Part shown: one piece after another, positions 49,501 through 61,706 of the stretch | Layout of the letters: each line of letters opens with the position of its first letter | Position numbering within the stretch: position 1 is the stretch's first letter | Assembly: GCF_024586455.1 (NCBI RefSeq) | Contig: NC_065919.1 | Coordinates: 23,784,839 to 23,848,838, forward strand | Reading direction: 5' to 3' | Source of the DNA: Bactrocera neohumeralis | Taxonomy: Eukaryota > Arthropoda > Insecta > Diptera > Tephritidae | DNA length: 64,000 nucleotides | The notes under the pieces: model-generated | What the model was told of the DNA's origin: nothing | Databases searched by the model: none | Seen by the model: only the letters and a program-made list of their open reading frames with translations | Position numbers and translations under genes: made by a program

Positions 49501-50351
49501 ACTCAACAATATTTAATCAGTAATAAACAAAGTTGGATACAAAAAATGTAAAAATTAAAGAGTTGACTTATAACAATAAGCAAATTTGAAATTTTAACTG
49601 TTTTATATAAATATGGATATGCATAAGTATAAATATATGTATGTATAATAAAAATCCTTTCAGTTTAAACACATAACTGCATAAAAATAATAATGGTTTG
49701 TAAACTGAAACTGAACTAAACTCAAAACAGGTTAATTAATTTCGAAATTAAGAAAGCTAGTTATAAAAGAATGGTCGACTATATAAATATTACAACTTTT
49801 TACCGTTAACTTTCACGTCCGCATATAATATCAAAAAGACACAAAAGATAATAAATTTATATCAAAACAATATTTAACGTATTTATGCAATAGTTTTCTA
49901 TGTTTCCTCTTCTAATTTATCCTTTTATGACGTCATCATCATCGCAATTCGCTTCCTTATTATTTATGTGCTTTACGATGCGCGTGAGAACATACTTTAC
50001 ATTTTTATAAAGTTATCGGGTATTGTTTTCACTATGTTACAATCGATTACAATACACATAATTTATGATATATATGATGCATTTTTCACATCATTAATAA
50101 TTTTAGAAACACTTTTATTTAATTAATTGTTAAACACCGGTTGTTAAAAACGTTTTAGCAAAAACAAGTGATGATGAAATTTTTAGCAACTTTATTAAAA
50201 CTCAGATGTTGAGTAATTTCGATAAACATATCCAAACATATGATCATTGTTTATATTTGTAAGCACATCTCTATAGTATCTTATTTTTGTATTACGAATG
50301 TAAACTATTTTCCAAACAAAATTTTTAAATAAAGTTTATTAAATTTGATCA
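49501..50351. other. Spacer between asun and the ZAD zinc-finger gene
   Basis: AT-rich. After the asun AATAAA at 49522 it holds only the presumed promoter and 5' UTR of the next gene. No gene is supported. Confidence 0.5.
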
Positions 50352-51944
50352 ATGGATACTGACTACAGTGTTTTGACCCTTAGCGATGAATCTTGTCGAA
50401 CCTGTTTACAAAGCATTGCTGACACAAACTCCCTCGACGACGAAGTAGAATACGGCAATGATACTTTTGTTTTAAATAGCTTATTTATTCAACTCCTACG
50501 TGCTACTAATGTTCAAGTAAAAAGAATAATAACGCTTACGCTTACATATTATGTTAGTAATATGTTAATCTTTCAGGCACCGGCGCTCAATCAATGTGGG
50601 GGTCAAACATTACCAAATCGCATCTGTGCAGATTGTACCCTTAAACTTCTAAGTGCTTACGATTATATTTGTTTAGTGGAACGGTCAGAAACTTTGTTAA
50701 GGCAATATCAAAAGTCGTATCATACAAAATTAAAGACAGATGTAGAATCGTTTGTTATTACTGAATTAAAAAATGACACAAATAATGAAGATAGTCAAAA
50801 TGTCGAAGAATTAGAGACAGAATATCTACTTGACGACTATAATAATGAGGAAGATGTTGCAGATGTAGATAAGGAAAGAAGCGATGACGAGGTTTCTATT
50901 CAAAGCAAAAGTGAAACTTATATGGACGATGAGCTTCAATTTGTAAAATTTGAAGCTGTAAACATTGAAGAAGTTACAGAACAAGTAGAACAGGTTAATA
51001 ACAGGAAGTAATGGTGCTCTTGAATTTTTATTAATCAGTATTTAATCAAATTTATTTCTTTTCTAATTAGAAGGCATAAAAGAACAACTCAAAATGCTGA
51101 CATTGTTGGGAAAAAGCAAGCAAGATTCGCTATCGGCTCTCGCCTAGGGACATTTGTCACAACCAATTGGCGCAAGTGTCCTCATTGTGAACGTGTTTTT
51201 GCCAGAAATATAACGTTGGAAAAACATATACAAACAGCACATACAAATGTGCCACCAGAATGTATTGCTGCTATTGCGCCAAAACCTACTGAGGATAAGC
51301 CAATACAATGTGACCATTGCCCACGTACTTTCGCTAGACCCTTTGCCTTGGAGCGACATCTAAGAGCAATGCACCCGACGACTACGATTGCCAATAATGC
51401 TGAATCAGATACAAATCCCACTGACACTGCAAAAACGAAAAAAACTTACAAGCGTGGAATATGCCCCCACTGTGGTCGAAGCTTCGCTCAAGCAAGTTTA
51501 GTGATACATATACGCCGACACACAGGTGAAAAGCCATACCAATGTGATGAATGTCAAAAGGGTTTTCCTCGACGTCAGGATTTAGTGGTACATAAGAGAC
51601 AACATACTGGGGAAAGGCCACATGTATGTACTATTTGTGGAAAATCGTTTACAAGACCAAATAAATTATCGCGACATATGCGTATACATACTGGACTCCG
51701 ACCGTACAAATGTTCGGAATGTCATAAATCATTCACACAATCGAATGACTTGCGTATTCATATGCGACGACATACCGGAGAAAAACCTTATAAGTGCAAT
51801 ATTTGCAATGAGGCTTTTATAAGTGGTACAGCGCTCAAAACTCACCGCATAGCAAATAATCATGCTGCACCACCTGATGCCGAAAACGATCCATATGCGA
51901 AATGTCGATTAAATAAAGCAATTAAACTTGATACATGCGAGTGA
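50352..51944 (+). CDS. ZAD and seven-finger C2H2 zinc-finger transcription factor
   Basis: Three exons (50352-50516, 50577-51007, 51071-51944) give 489 residues. Residues about 14-95 form a zinc-finger-associated domain: CRTCLQS, then ICADCTLKLLSAY, with the expected four cysteines. An acidic linker follows (many Glu/Asp, about 120-215). Seven C2H2 fingers then run from about 51176 to 51860: CPHCERVF, CDHCPRTF, CPHCGRSF, CDECQKGF, CTICGKSF, CSECHKSF, CNICNEAF, with TGEKPY-type linkers between fingers 3 and 7. ZAD proteins are a dipteran-expanded class of dimeric DNA-binding factors. The first intron (50517-50576) is 60 bases, in frame and stop-free; leaving it in would split the ZAD with about 20 odd residues. 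The position after asun makes a CG6813-type ortholog possible, but this is not certain. AATAAA is at 51997. Confidence 0.88.
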
Positions 51945-52597
51945 TTTTGAAAAGGAAAATTAATTAAATATTTAATACCGCGATTGCAGGTAAAGCAATA
52001 AAAACAAAGTTCTGAATTTATTATTGCTAACCAAGCTCTTAAGTGATTAATTTGAGAAGACGATTTAAGATTTGCGATGTAACACTAGGATAAGTAAGAT
52101 CTTGACAAGTTCCAATGATTTTGATATAAATCCATCAACATTTTGACGAAGCGCAAATTATTGGACTCCATCTGTTTTAATGCGCTTAAAATTTCATTAA
52201 TTTTATAAGTAATGTTTTGAAACAAAATATTTAGTTTTGAAGCATGATTTATTATATTTCTTTTCAAGCGGATTTCTAAAGAGCTCAGTTTTATTTGTGT
52301 TTATTATTACTCAACGCGAATATTTTTTATATAGTTTAAAAGTTTTAAATTCATAATGAATACACCTATTTGAAGTCGAATTTCTTTATATACATTAATT
52401 CCGTTTTGTTCAATGATGCCGAAAGATAATTAAAAATATATATATATATATGTATATATTACCTGTAGTTAAAATAAGAGACATAAGCAAATATTTAAAT
52501 CAAGACAAAAAAATAATAAAAAAAAATAAAGCATTCGAAAGAATACAATGCATTTCTTTTCTACAATAAAAAGAGACTACACTCAAGCGACATTGAA
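51945..52597. other. 3' regions of the convergent zinc-finger and PNISR genes
   Basis: AATAAA at 51997 serves the plus-strand gene. A tttatt near 52299 could serve the minus-strand gene. There is a TA-repeat at 52436-52460. No coding frame is supported. Confidence 0.5.
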
Positions 52598-55500
52598 TTA
52601 ATGTCTACGCCAATGGGATGAAGATGAGTATGTTGAACGTGAACGGGAACGCGAATGTTTCCTCGACGAACCATGTCGCGAAGATGAATGACGAGTTCGC
52701 CTGTCGTTGTCATCCTCTGCGCTGGAGTGGCGATAACTGCTGCCACGTTGGCTATGGTGATGACTACGCTGACGACTACGACTACGACTGCGCCCACTCC
52801 TTGTTCTGCGATGACTACGTTCATCGCGGCTTTTACGTCGATCATACTCATGTTCACGCCTTTTCTTAGACGAAGTCGATGTGCGACTGTAGTGGCTTGA
52901 TTGTTGCGAAGAAGATGACGATGATGTTGATGATGATGTACTCGAGGAATCTGTATCGCTTGATGATGTTTGCGATTCCTCCTTGCCATCATCCTCGTCA
53001 CTCGAGTGATCTTCTCGTTTATTTTTATGATGGCGATGCTCTTTTCCGCGATCTTTATCACGCGTACTTTCATGCTCCCTATTGCGCTTTCGCTCTCGTT
53101 CGCTTCCACGTTCCCTATAACGATCACTTTCACGATCTCTATGATCATAATGCCTGCTACGATGACTGCGTTCCCTTTCCGTACGTGAAGCGGATGAACG
53201 ACTGCTGCTCGCACGATGACCTTTCGTAACTTTATCATAAGCAGCCTCAGCTGCGTTTAATAAGTTTTTATTTAGTGCCGTTACGCTACCACCACTACTA
53301 TCGTCAACAAGTTTACTTGCTACATTGTATGCGATATGGGTACTTTCGGGCGGCATTGCAATCGATGACGTTGACGTACTTCCTGTGGCCAGCACCACTG
53401 AGGAGGCGTTTGTGGTAGATGCAACAGGAAAAACTGTGCTGCCATTTGGATTTCCACTCAAATTTGCATTTACGCCGTGTACTTTCGACATATAAGTTGC
53501 GGCAACAGCAGCGGCGCTTTTCGAATCTTTATTATCGCTGAAACGTGTGGTTCGCTCTTTGCGCGAATTCCGATCCTTCTGACGTTTGCCTACGAATATA
53601 AGTTATTAACAAATTTATTTTTTTTAGGTTACTATTAAGCGATATTTTGAAAAAAATGTTAATACATAATTTCATAAACAACTAGAAAATGGAAGACATT
53701 TATAAATACATACTAATATTTACGAAGGCATGTTTAAAACCTAAAACTAAAAAAATGCTTTGTTTGGAAGGCTAAATTAATTCAAAACATCCACTTCCGT
53801 ATGGTATTGGCACTTGCTAAATGGTTTTTCGATCAGAATAAATTTTAAAGGGATTAACTGAATAATAAATAAGATACATAATGAAATTATATTCAAACAA
53901 TTTTCAAGGAGTCATTTGTTTCAATTAGAACTAGGCAGATACACAAGATTTTAGTTAACCCAAATATTACTACTGCTCTAAATTTGTTTGTAAAATTCTA
54001 CCTGTATCGAAATAGATTGCTTATAAGCTCTTAATAATAATACTATGCATTATTAAGCTAACTTCTAATGTTTAGAAATTTTAAAAATAAAATTATGGAA
54101 AACTTTTCCATTCTAGTAATTTTAGACGTTTTTCGCCGATTTTGTTTCTGTTTTTTTTTTTTTTTGTTCAAATTATTTAGATTTGGCAGAGAAAGTGTAT
54201 ACGAACAAACGCACCGTTTGAGTTTTGTAACTTTGTTTCAGTTGTCTCACCAAAATCCCGGTCGTATGATTTACTAACTGTGCTTATTGTGGCCGTAGAC
54301 GTTGAGTTTTCTTCATTACGCTCTACATCGCCGACTGTAATCTCTTTCTTGTACGGTTTATCATCGTCCTTTTGCTTTTCCAAAGAAGTGTAATACTTTA
54401 GTTTTTGCTCCTCACGTGCCGCACTCGCAGCAATACTTTCCTCAATATCATCAGTTATTTTAGCAAAAGCGCGTCGCTTCGCACGTATGGACGCCTATAT
54501 ACGTACATAGACGACAAAGACAATGTTAAACAGTGCAGTATTATTTAAAACTTAGACAGTTATACCTTTATTTCTTCCTCTGAGTCATTGTTTGGATCAT
54601 TATCCGCGGAAGCACCATCCTCGGAGTCGCTGCTCTCATCACCTGTAGAATCATCGTATGCTGCTAAGCCTAGAAATAATTTTGCTGCTAATTCGAATGC
54701 TAAAACTTTATTCATTTAGTACTGTGATTGTAGTCTACAACAGGAACTAACCCCACAAGTATTGGGCGATAGTAATATTTATTAGGGGAGAGAAAATGTA
54801 GAACAGTTTGCTAAACAATTTATAGCAGCAATGCACACAATTTGGCATTAAAGTGATCCCATTTGAAAAAACTTTATCACAGAATTGATATTTTTCACTC
54901 AAGAAGTAAAACTTTTTGAAGAAGCTTTAACTAAATTTCACAGTTTTATAGCATGGACCATTAATAGTATGCATATTAAAATTTATCCAACTGTAGTTTG
55001 TAATGTATTTTGGAAAGTGAATTATTGTACAGTTTACCTGCCAAACTTTTCAAACAGAAACGAATCAATTTTTTACAAATTAATAAAACCGACAGAAACT
55101 ACATAATAACAACCAATATGTGGAAATATATACACGTACAAATGTATATTTCTATAGCCTATAATAAACATAAAGAGTTGACTTACCCAATTTCCCGGTT
55201 ATGGAGGATAGCGCGCTTTTACGGATCACTTGAGCTGATGACGCTTTGTTTATACAAGTTCGTAGGTATCGAGTATATGTAAAATGTACATAATTTCATT
55301 TGGTTAACAGATAAAGTTCATTCTAATTAACATGGTTGCAGTATAGAGAGGCAAGTGTTAATCAACGTAGACATTAAGAATTGCAAATATTTTATGCATG
55401 TTCAACATTGCACCAATGCCTCAGCAACGATAATATCACAAAAACACTAGAAGGAAATATGCATATGAAATAACTTAAAATTTAGACTTAGTACCTTTGG

Positions 55501-57343
55501 CTTTGTGCGCATTGACAGCTTCTTGCGCCAAGTTTGCGATCTCCTGATTTGTAACATCAAGTAGGAGTTCGGTTAATGTTGTCCGCACCACTATCATCTA
55601 AGCATGTTAAAATTTTAAGAATTTCTCCCCAAGGTTGGTCAAAGGGGTAAGAACGAATTCAATTTGTATATGAGGGTAGGTGTATCATATAATTAACACG
55701 GTACAGAGGCACATTTTTATTTTTGCCGAAACGATCAGTTGTAAAAGTTCATTTCAATTTCATTATGTTTAGTTGTGATTTCAAATCATCATCATACATT
55801 TGTATGTTTGCACATCAAGACAGCACATACAAACACATGTTTGGCGTTAACATCACATATGTGTGTATAAAATGGCGTATTTCGATTTGTTTATTAAATG
55901 AAAAACAAAAATTAAAGCTTAGTGTACTAAAATATATGTATTAAGATGAAAATTAGTTTCAATGTACATACCAGGTCCGCAAGTCTATCTTCATAGCTTC
56001 TTTTACCCTTATAATTTTGCTGTTCAGTACTATTTTCGTTATCTGTATCGTATTCCGCGCTACTATTGCCACTGCCATCATCGTCGTTGGACGTCGTTGG
56101 ATTTTGAGGTAGAACCAACGTGTCATCGCTTATTGCCACGCCATCTAAGTCTTCTAGTTCACCGTCATCCTCACAACCTGATCTATCGTTCTCCCTCTCC
56201 TAAATTGTTTTTTATTTAGTAAAACAGTTGTGTTACCTTTCATCATTCTCTCTAAAGTCCTCATACTTAGAGAGTTTCAAATGAAAGGTTTCATGTAGCG
56301 AGGCCGGAAGTAACACTTCAGCCTTTAAGTTACTAAATAAGGATTTTGAACTTACCGCAGACTGTTTATATTTCATGTTTACCGTGTGCGTTGCATCATC
56401 GGTTGTACCTACAAACTCAGTATATTTGGTGTCATCAATACCTTCCGGATCTTCGTGTTGCTTATTTTGTTCCCTTTCTAATTGTTTCTGTTTTTCCCGC
56501 TCCATTTTTTCTAAACCCTCCCTTTAACCAACAAAATAATATTAAAAACATATTTTTTTAGAAATTCATATTCACCTTATCCAAGCTGGAAGCATTTTCC
56601 TTTTCTTTGCATCCACCACGGATTGCGTTGGGTTTTGTTCTCCTGTATTAGCTGAAATCATTCTTACAATGTTAGGGTTTGGTACATTCATCTTTAGTAG
56701 GGATGGTATATGTGCTGTTGGGTTTGACATGGGACTATTTAATGGTACATTTAACATAGTTGGTGGAACCGGGGGTGGCAAATTTATACGTGGTGGCCAT
56801 ACGGTGGCATTCCATTGTGGTGCAGATGAAATGATTGGCGTGGTGTTATTACCTAAATGTGATAAAAACAATATATATATATATATATTATTTAGTATAT
56901 TTTATCATACCTATACCGGGTATATTTTCAGCTACCGGTGGTCCAACAACTATATTTGGCTGCTGCATAAACCATGGAGATTGTGGTTGCATAACTGGAT
57001 GATCTCTATTTTTACCTAGTTGCGTTGAAGGCGTTGGAGAGGGTGGTGTATCACCACATCTCGCACTTTCTTCGTCTTCGTCCATATCCATATCGGCTTC
57101 TCCTTTTTCATCGAATGATTTCTTAATTGCGGACGTGGTTGTCGAAGCTGTCATCTTCACCTCATTAGGTGTATTACTAATATTTGGTGGTGGCGGTGCA
57201 TCTGGCATTGATATAAAATTACTAGTGTCATGCATCTGAATCCATTGTTGGGCCATAGCTGCCCAGTCTATCGACCCACTCATTCCAGCAAATTGATTTA
57301 GACCGCTTAAGCCGTCTCCACTGGAATCGCCGGCGGAGTACAT
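52598..57343 (-). CDS. PNISR: PNISR-type arginine/serine-rich nuclear speckle protein
   Basis: Nine exons on the minus strand (56911-57343, 56576-56852, 56356-56521, 55972-56199, 55495-55597, 55187-55243, 54566-54669, 54251-54494, 52598-53589) join in phase to 867 residues. The N-terminus has IDWAAMAQQWIQMHD, as in PNISR (IDWAALAQAW). A Pro-rich part follows, ending in KKRKMLPAWIREGLEKMEREKQKQLE. Exons 5-6 give TTLTELLLDVTNQEI and SALSSITGKLG, matching the conserved PNISR middle. The last exon carries a long RS/RE/RD domain with poly-Ser (about residues 650-860) and ends SHWRRH. PNISR binds the splicing factor PNN at nuclear speckles (family knowledge). Skipping 56200-56355 as an intron is chosen because it restores phase. 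It diverges from aurA. Confidence 0.88.
53590..54250. other. PNISR intron 8
   Basis: 661-base AT-rich intron with no further feature noted beyond a poly-T run near 54150. Confidence 0.5.
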
Positions 57344-58427
57344 TTTGAAATTTTCTTCTTTGATATTTGCACGATATATAATTCAACCAGCACACTTTTC
57401 AAAATATCTAATTTTTATAAATTCAGACAAATATTTCTATTAATACGCCATCTTTTGTAAGATAAAATACTCTTGTTTTCCTAGCGTTTTGCAAATTAAT
57501 ATAAATTTTACAGTGGTGCCATATGAATGTAAAATAAATCAATTAAATGAGAGAAATAAAAAAGTTTTAACTTCAAACTGTTCATTATATTCCAATATCC
57601 TTCAATCCAACAAAGCCGAAAAGTTAATTTGGTAGTGCTATAAATAAAACTGTTTGAACAAAACAAAAGAATAAAACAATTTATTCGATTTTGAATATCT
57701 TCCTCCACACATTTATCGTTTGATTTTTGCAAATAAATTATTTACGCAATATACACAATAGGGGTATTCTCTTGCTCTTGCAAGATTGCAGATTGCAAAA
57801 ATACTATACCGAAATATACAAGAGCACGAGAGCACCCATTGCAGAATCTAGTGATATATGAACGGCTGATTCGGTCAATTTATTGTTATTAATTGGCGCA
57901 CCTTCTGCATACATTTTTATCAAAAAAAAACTAACAAATCTTTATAATTTAAATAGAAATTGTCAAATCTATTTAAAACTTACCTTCCTCAACAATTTAA
58001 CGACGTAATATCTTTATGTATAATGACAGCTAAAACAGGGTTGCAATTATATTTTTGCGTGACACCAAGAGGAAATATATGCAATTCTTGCACCGTGCAA
58101 GGGTTTTGCAAGAGCAAGAGAATACCCCTATTATTAAACATATATCTACTATTCAGCAAAAAAATTATAGAAAAATTGAAATTTTATGTTCCGATTTTAT
58201 ATAAATTTTGAGATATGGCCACGCTATTAAACAGCCTTATCGACGGAATAATTTGATGTCTAAATGCATTTGTCACTTACCAATACCAATAAGTTTTCAA
58301 AAAGGGCTGTTATACGCACATTGCATTTTCAAACGGCATTTTAGCTACAAAATTGTTTCATGTAAAGAATAATTTCTTATTATAAGTAACTGAAATAATA
58401 AAGAAATAAATTGAATACAAAGACGAA
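57344..58427. promoter_or_regulatory. Divergent promoter region of PNISR and aurA
   Basis: 1,084 bases separate the two ATG codons. The inverted-repeat element 57757-58132 occupies the middle. What is left is about 410 bases next to PNISR and 295 bases next to aurA, which must hold both core promoters and 5' UTRs. Confidence 0.55.
57757..58132. mobile_element. 376-bp inverted-repeat element (MITE) in the PNISR/aurA promoter region
   Basis: The outer 27 bases at each end are perfect inverted copies (aataggggtattctcttgct... at 57757 and its complement ending 58132). The centre has further reversed words (gcaagagc, tgcaaaaata) but no protein-like frame. If the outermost TA at 57759-57760 and 58129-58130 is the target duplication, the element ends in GGGGTATTC and fits a TA-targeting superfamily. 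The class is not settled. Confidence 0.8.
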
Positions 58428-59850
58428 ATGTATAGAAAGCCAATTAGTGCTTTAAATGGCAAGGAGAACCATTTGCAGGCGATAAAACCGCTTCCTCCGC
58501 CACCACAGAAACAGCATAATTCGAAAAATGTAAGTGATTAAAATGATCTTTTAAGTAAGAACCGAGAGTAACAGTACCAATACAAAATTATAGACTTTAA
58601 ACGAAAATATGAAAGGCGTATCCCCAATTGCTATGCCAAGACCAATGCCTTCCAATAGAGCTGGAAATTTGTTAGGAGGTCTACCTGCTTCAAGAACAAC
58701 TCAAGTTACATCTACAGCTGTCACGCAGAAGAAATTATTAACAAACAACAATTCTGTTCGCACAATAACAGGACCTTTGGTATCATCGACCACGAAACAC
58801 ATAAGCCAACAAGCCGTTGCACCTACAACTACAGTATCCATGACAAAACCTAGTGTCTCTGTCGTTTCAACTTCATCTAGCAATAAGGTTGCAAGTAATC
58901 AAACAGAAAAAGAAAAATCCAATTTCGAACCAAATGCAAACTCAACAGAAGTACCACCGAAAACAGTTGCTAAAGTAGAAGACAAAGATTCGAAAGATGA
59001 ATCAAATAAAGCTGAAAACGAAAAGACTGGTGAGTGTAACAAAAAGGAAAAGAAATCGTGGTCATTGAGCAATTTCGATATTGGAAGACCACTTGGACGA
59101 GGCAAATTCGGTAATGTATATCTTGCACGCGAAAAAGAATCAAAATTTGTGGTTGCACTCAAAGTGTTATTTAAAAAGCAGATACACGAGTCAAACGTAG
59201 AACATCAAGTAAGGCGGGAAATTGAAATACAATCACATTTAAGACACCCTCACATACTGCGTTTATACGGTTATTTTCACGATGATGCACGCATTTATCT
59301 TATATTAGAATACGCGCCCAAGGGAACACTTTTCAAAGAATTACAATCACAGCCATTGAAACGCTTTAACGAACCGACCTCCGCAATTTATATACGCTCT
59401 CTAGCATCTGCATTGCAGTATCTGCATGAGCGTGATGTTATACATCGCGATATTAAGCCGGAAAATTTATTGTTGGGACATAAAGGAGATTTGAAAATAG
59501 CAGATTTTGGATGGTCAGTGCACGAACCGAACTCCATGCGCACAACATTATGCGGCACACTTGATTATTTGCCACCTGAAATGGTGCAAGGCAAGCCACA
59601 TACTAAAAATGTAGATCTTTGGAGCTTAGGAGTTCTATGTTACGAACTTATTGTGGGCCGTGCGCCGTTTCTTGCTACTGACTATGACGAGACATATAAA
59701 AAAATCATTAAAGTTGATTACAAATTACCGGAATTTGTTTCACGTGCAGCAGCACATTTTATTTCTAAGCTTCTGGTGTTAAATCCTCAACAACGCCTTC
59801 CGTTGGATCAAGTATTTCTACATCCTTGGGTTGCCGCACACATTAAATAA
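58428..59850 (+). CDS. aurA: Aurora A mitotic kinase
   Basis: Two exons (58428-58529, 58594-59850) join in phase to 452 residues. The N-terminal extension (about 190 residues) is Ser/Thr/Lys-rich and carries a KEN box at residues 12-14 (NGKENH). The kinase domain has GRPLGRGKFGNVYLA, the ATP Lys at about 224 (VALKVLFKK), HRDIKPEN with Asp at about 320, DFG at about 338, and the Aurora T-loop WSVHEPNSMRTTLCGTLDYLPPEM; Thr352 aligns with human Thr288. GTLDYLPPEM and HEPNS favour Aurora A over B. Aurora A controls centrosome maturation, spindle assembly and, in fly neuroblasts, asymmetric division. A KEN box fits APC/C-Cdh1 turnover. The ATG at 58428 is the first in the exon. AATAAA at 60346 is a likely 3' signal, about 500 bases on. 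Confidence 0.95.
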
Positions 59851-60680
59851 CAACTATACATACGACATAAATCAATTTTTCATATTTATTTATATCATTT
59901 AACATACATAACGAAAGGATAGCAAGTATGATAATTTGGAAATATAAAAGTTTCTTATTCTGAGAAAATGTTCAAAAAGAAATTAAAAGACGTCTGCGTA
60001 TATTATTTGTATTATACATACATATATATATATACATGTGTCCGTGTGTGTATAGAATGATTAACCTTATAGAGAACATTAAGCGCTATCCTTTCTTTAC
60101 TCCATGTTAGCGCTATTTTTTAAACTTCTGTATTGCAACATTGTCAGTGTGCACTTTTTAGTTTTGCATGTTTTATTAGTGTAGTGATTTTGATATTTAG
60201 TAGTTCGTTCGTTTTTATTTTTAATTTTGAGCTGATTTATTTTTTTACATATGTAAATGGATTTATCACAAGGCATTCGAAACCCCCTCAACGGTATTCA
60301 TTTATTAAATTAAATCAATTGTTAAAAATGTCTTTTTAAATGAGAAATAAAAATTTGCATTTTATAGCTAAAAATTGTAAATCTTAATGTGTCTTATTAG
60401 TTTGGCAATATGTAAAAGCATTCGAAAATTTCAACAATTCCATAATTTTTAGCTGGGAACATTCACACTCAACTTAGTGGGTGTGGTAAAAGTGTTCAGA
60501 AGTCAAAAACTTCACACACTATTCAGCTGCTCAAATTTGCATTTCAATGCTTTTCAAAAATTAATTTAAAAAAAATATCTTAATACGGAACTTGGGGAGC
60601 TATTATAGAAATTCAAAATTCTATCAAATAACTGCTTTGGGTTAAAATCTGGCTTATAATTTCCTAACATAAAGGTAACA
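59851..60680. other. aurA 3' UTR and spacer
   Basis: AT-rich, with ACATACATATAT repeats near 60017 and AATAAA at 60346. The region from 60450 to 60680 is the presumed promoter of the next small gene. No other frame is supported. Confidence 0.5.
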
Positions 60681-61317
60681 ATGAATCCAGATCCAACTAT
60701 ACGAAAAGTCGTACAAGTGGCGGAGCAAGCACAACAGCCTTTACATGGTAAATATGTACATCTTATTTATACTTTTATTTCGAATAAAATTTTTTAATCA
60801 CGATAATATCTGTAGTGCCCGTGGTCGTCGGCAATCAATGTTTTATAATCACACAGCAGGATGTCAGGAGAATTGAAGATTCTCGTCTATATTCTTACAA
60901 TAAATTGAATGCGAAGGGTAAGTTACATTAGTTTGTATCTAATTTTTATTGTATTACTACACTTTAGCAGATGTCACAATTTCGTTAAAAATTTTCATAT
61001 CGGAATTAAATTAGATAAACATTTTATTTCACATTCAGGCGTCTTTAAACTGATTTGAATTAACGTAGAGTTGCGTTAGATGGATACTGTAGGAAATTTA
61101 CAAAATAAAATGTAATATACCTGGAAGAAAATTATTTCGAATATAAATGTTCCATCGAAAAAAGGGTAGCAATCTCAAAAGTAGATCTTTTGGTTTTGAT
61201 TTAATTTTACATTTTTCTTTGATTATAGAAAGTGATTCCATGTGTTATTTTTCAATGTACGTGTTAACAACGGTTCTATGGTTTATATTCTGGCAATACC
61301 CGTTATTTCAACAATGA
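60681..61317 (+). CDS. Unrecognised 85-residue protein with a C-terminal hydrophobic segment
   Basis: Three exons (60681-60747, 60816-60917, 61229-61317) join in phase with good donors (GTAAAT, GTAAGT) and acceptors (CTGTAG, TTATAG). The product starts MNPDPTIRKVVQVAEQ, has a polar middle (FIITQQDVRRIEDSRLYSY) and ends with a hydrophobic run (CYFSMYVLTTVLWFIFWQYPLF) two residues before the stop. It could be a tail-anchored membrane protein. I do not recognise a family. In another frame a run to 61469 follows, but it lacks a matched splice history. It might share a transcript with the next gene, which starts 390 bases on. Confidence 0.5.
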
Positions 61318-61706
61318 TTCTAAATTCAAATAGAAAATATTTAATTGATACAAAAACAATGACTGGACTCATGGCAGGGAAATCTTTAACCTACAAACAT
61401 GACACTCGACACTTAAAGGACCCATCCATCCCATTGAAACCGGACTTTTTCTTAGAATCAGACTGGTGAAAATATTGTTACAACAACAATATGCAAATAT
61501 TTAATTCCGTTTTATCAAAATTTAGAGTATTTCCCTGCCGACAGATGTGAACCAAAGAAAAATTAGAACATGTTTTTTTGATACTAACCTTTGAACTAAA
61601 CCCTCATTAAAAATTAATCGGCATTTAAATACAATTTTTTTTATAACTAATACTGGAAAATCGCCTTATTATGTTCGCATAATTAAACTTAGGCGAAGTG
61701 GTCCCA
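61318..61706. other. Spacer between the two unrecognised small genes
   Basis: A frame open to 61469 (…GLMAGKSLTYKHDTRHLKDPS) overlaps the end of the upstream gene in another phase and continues here; it could mean that exon 3 is longer or differently framed. Otherwise AT-rich, ending with an acceptor-like aacttag at 61692. Confidence 0.35.

Noticed and set aside
52561..53238. 225-residue minus-strand frame overlapping the PNISR last exon
   Set aside because: It is the shifted frame of the repetitive RS-coding sequence; codon bias and family match belong to the RS frame.
56233..56355. Open frame continuing past PNISR exon 3 into the intron
   Set aside because: The GTAAGT donor at 56355 and phase-0 join to 56199 keep the protein in frame. 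Using the longer exon to the next donor gives the wrong phase, so the open run is probably chance.
61242..61469. 75-residue plus-strand frame overlapping exon 3 of the small membrane protein gene
   Set aside because: The exon phase from exon 2 fits the other frame, which gives a hydrophobic tail. I kept it only as a doubt in the spacer note.
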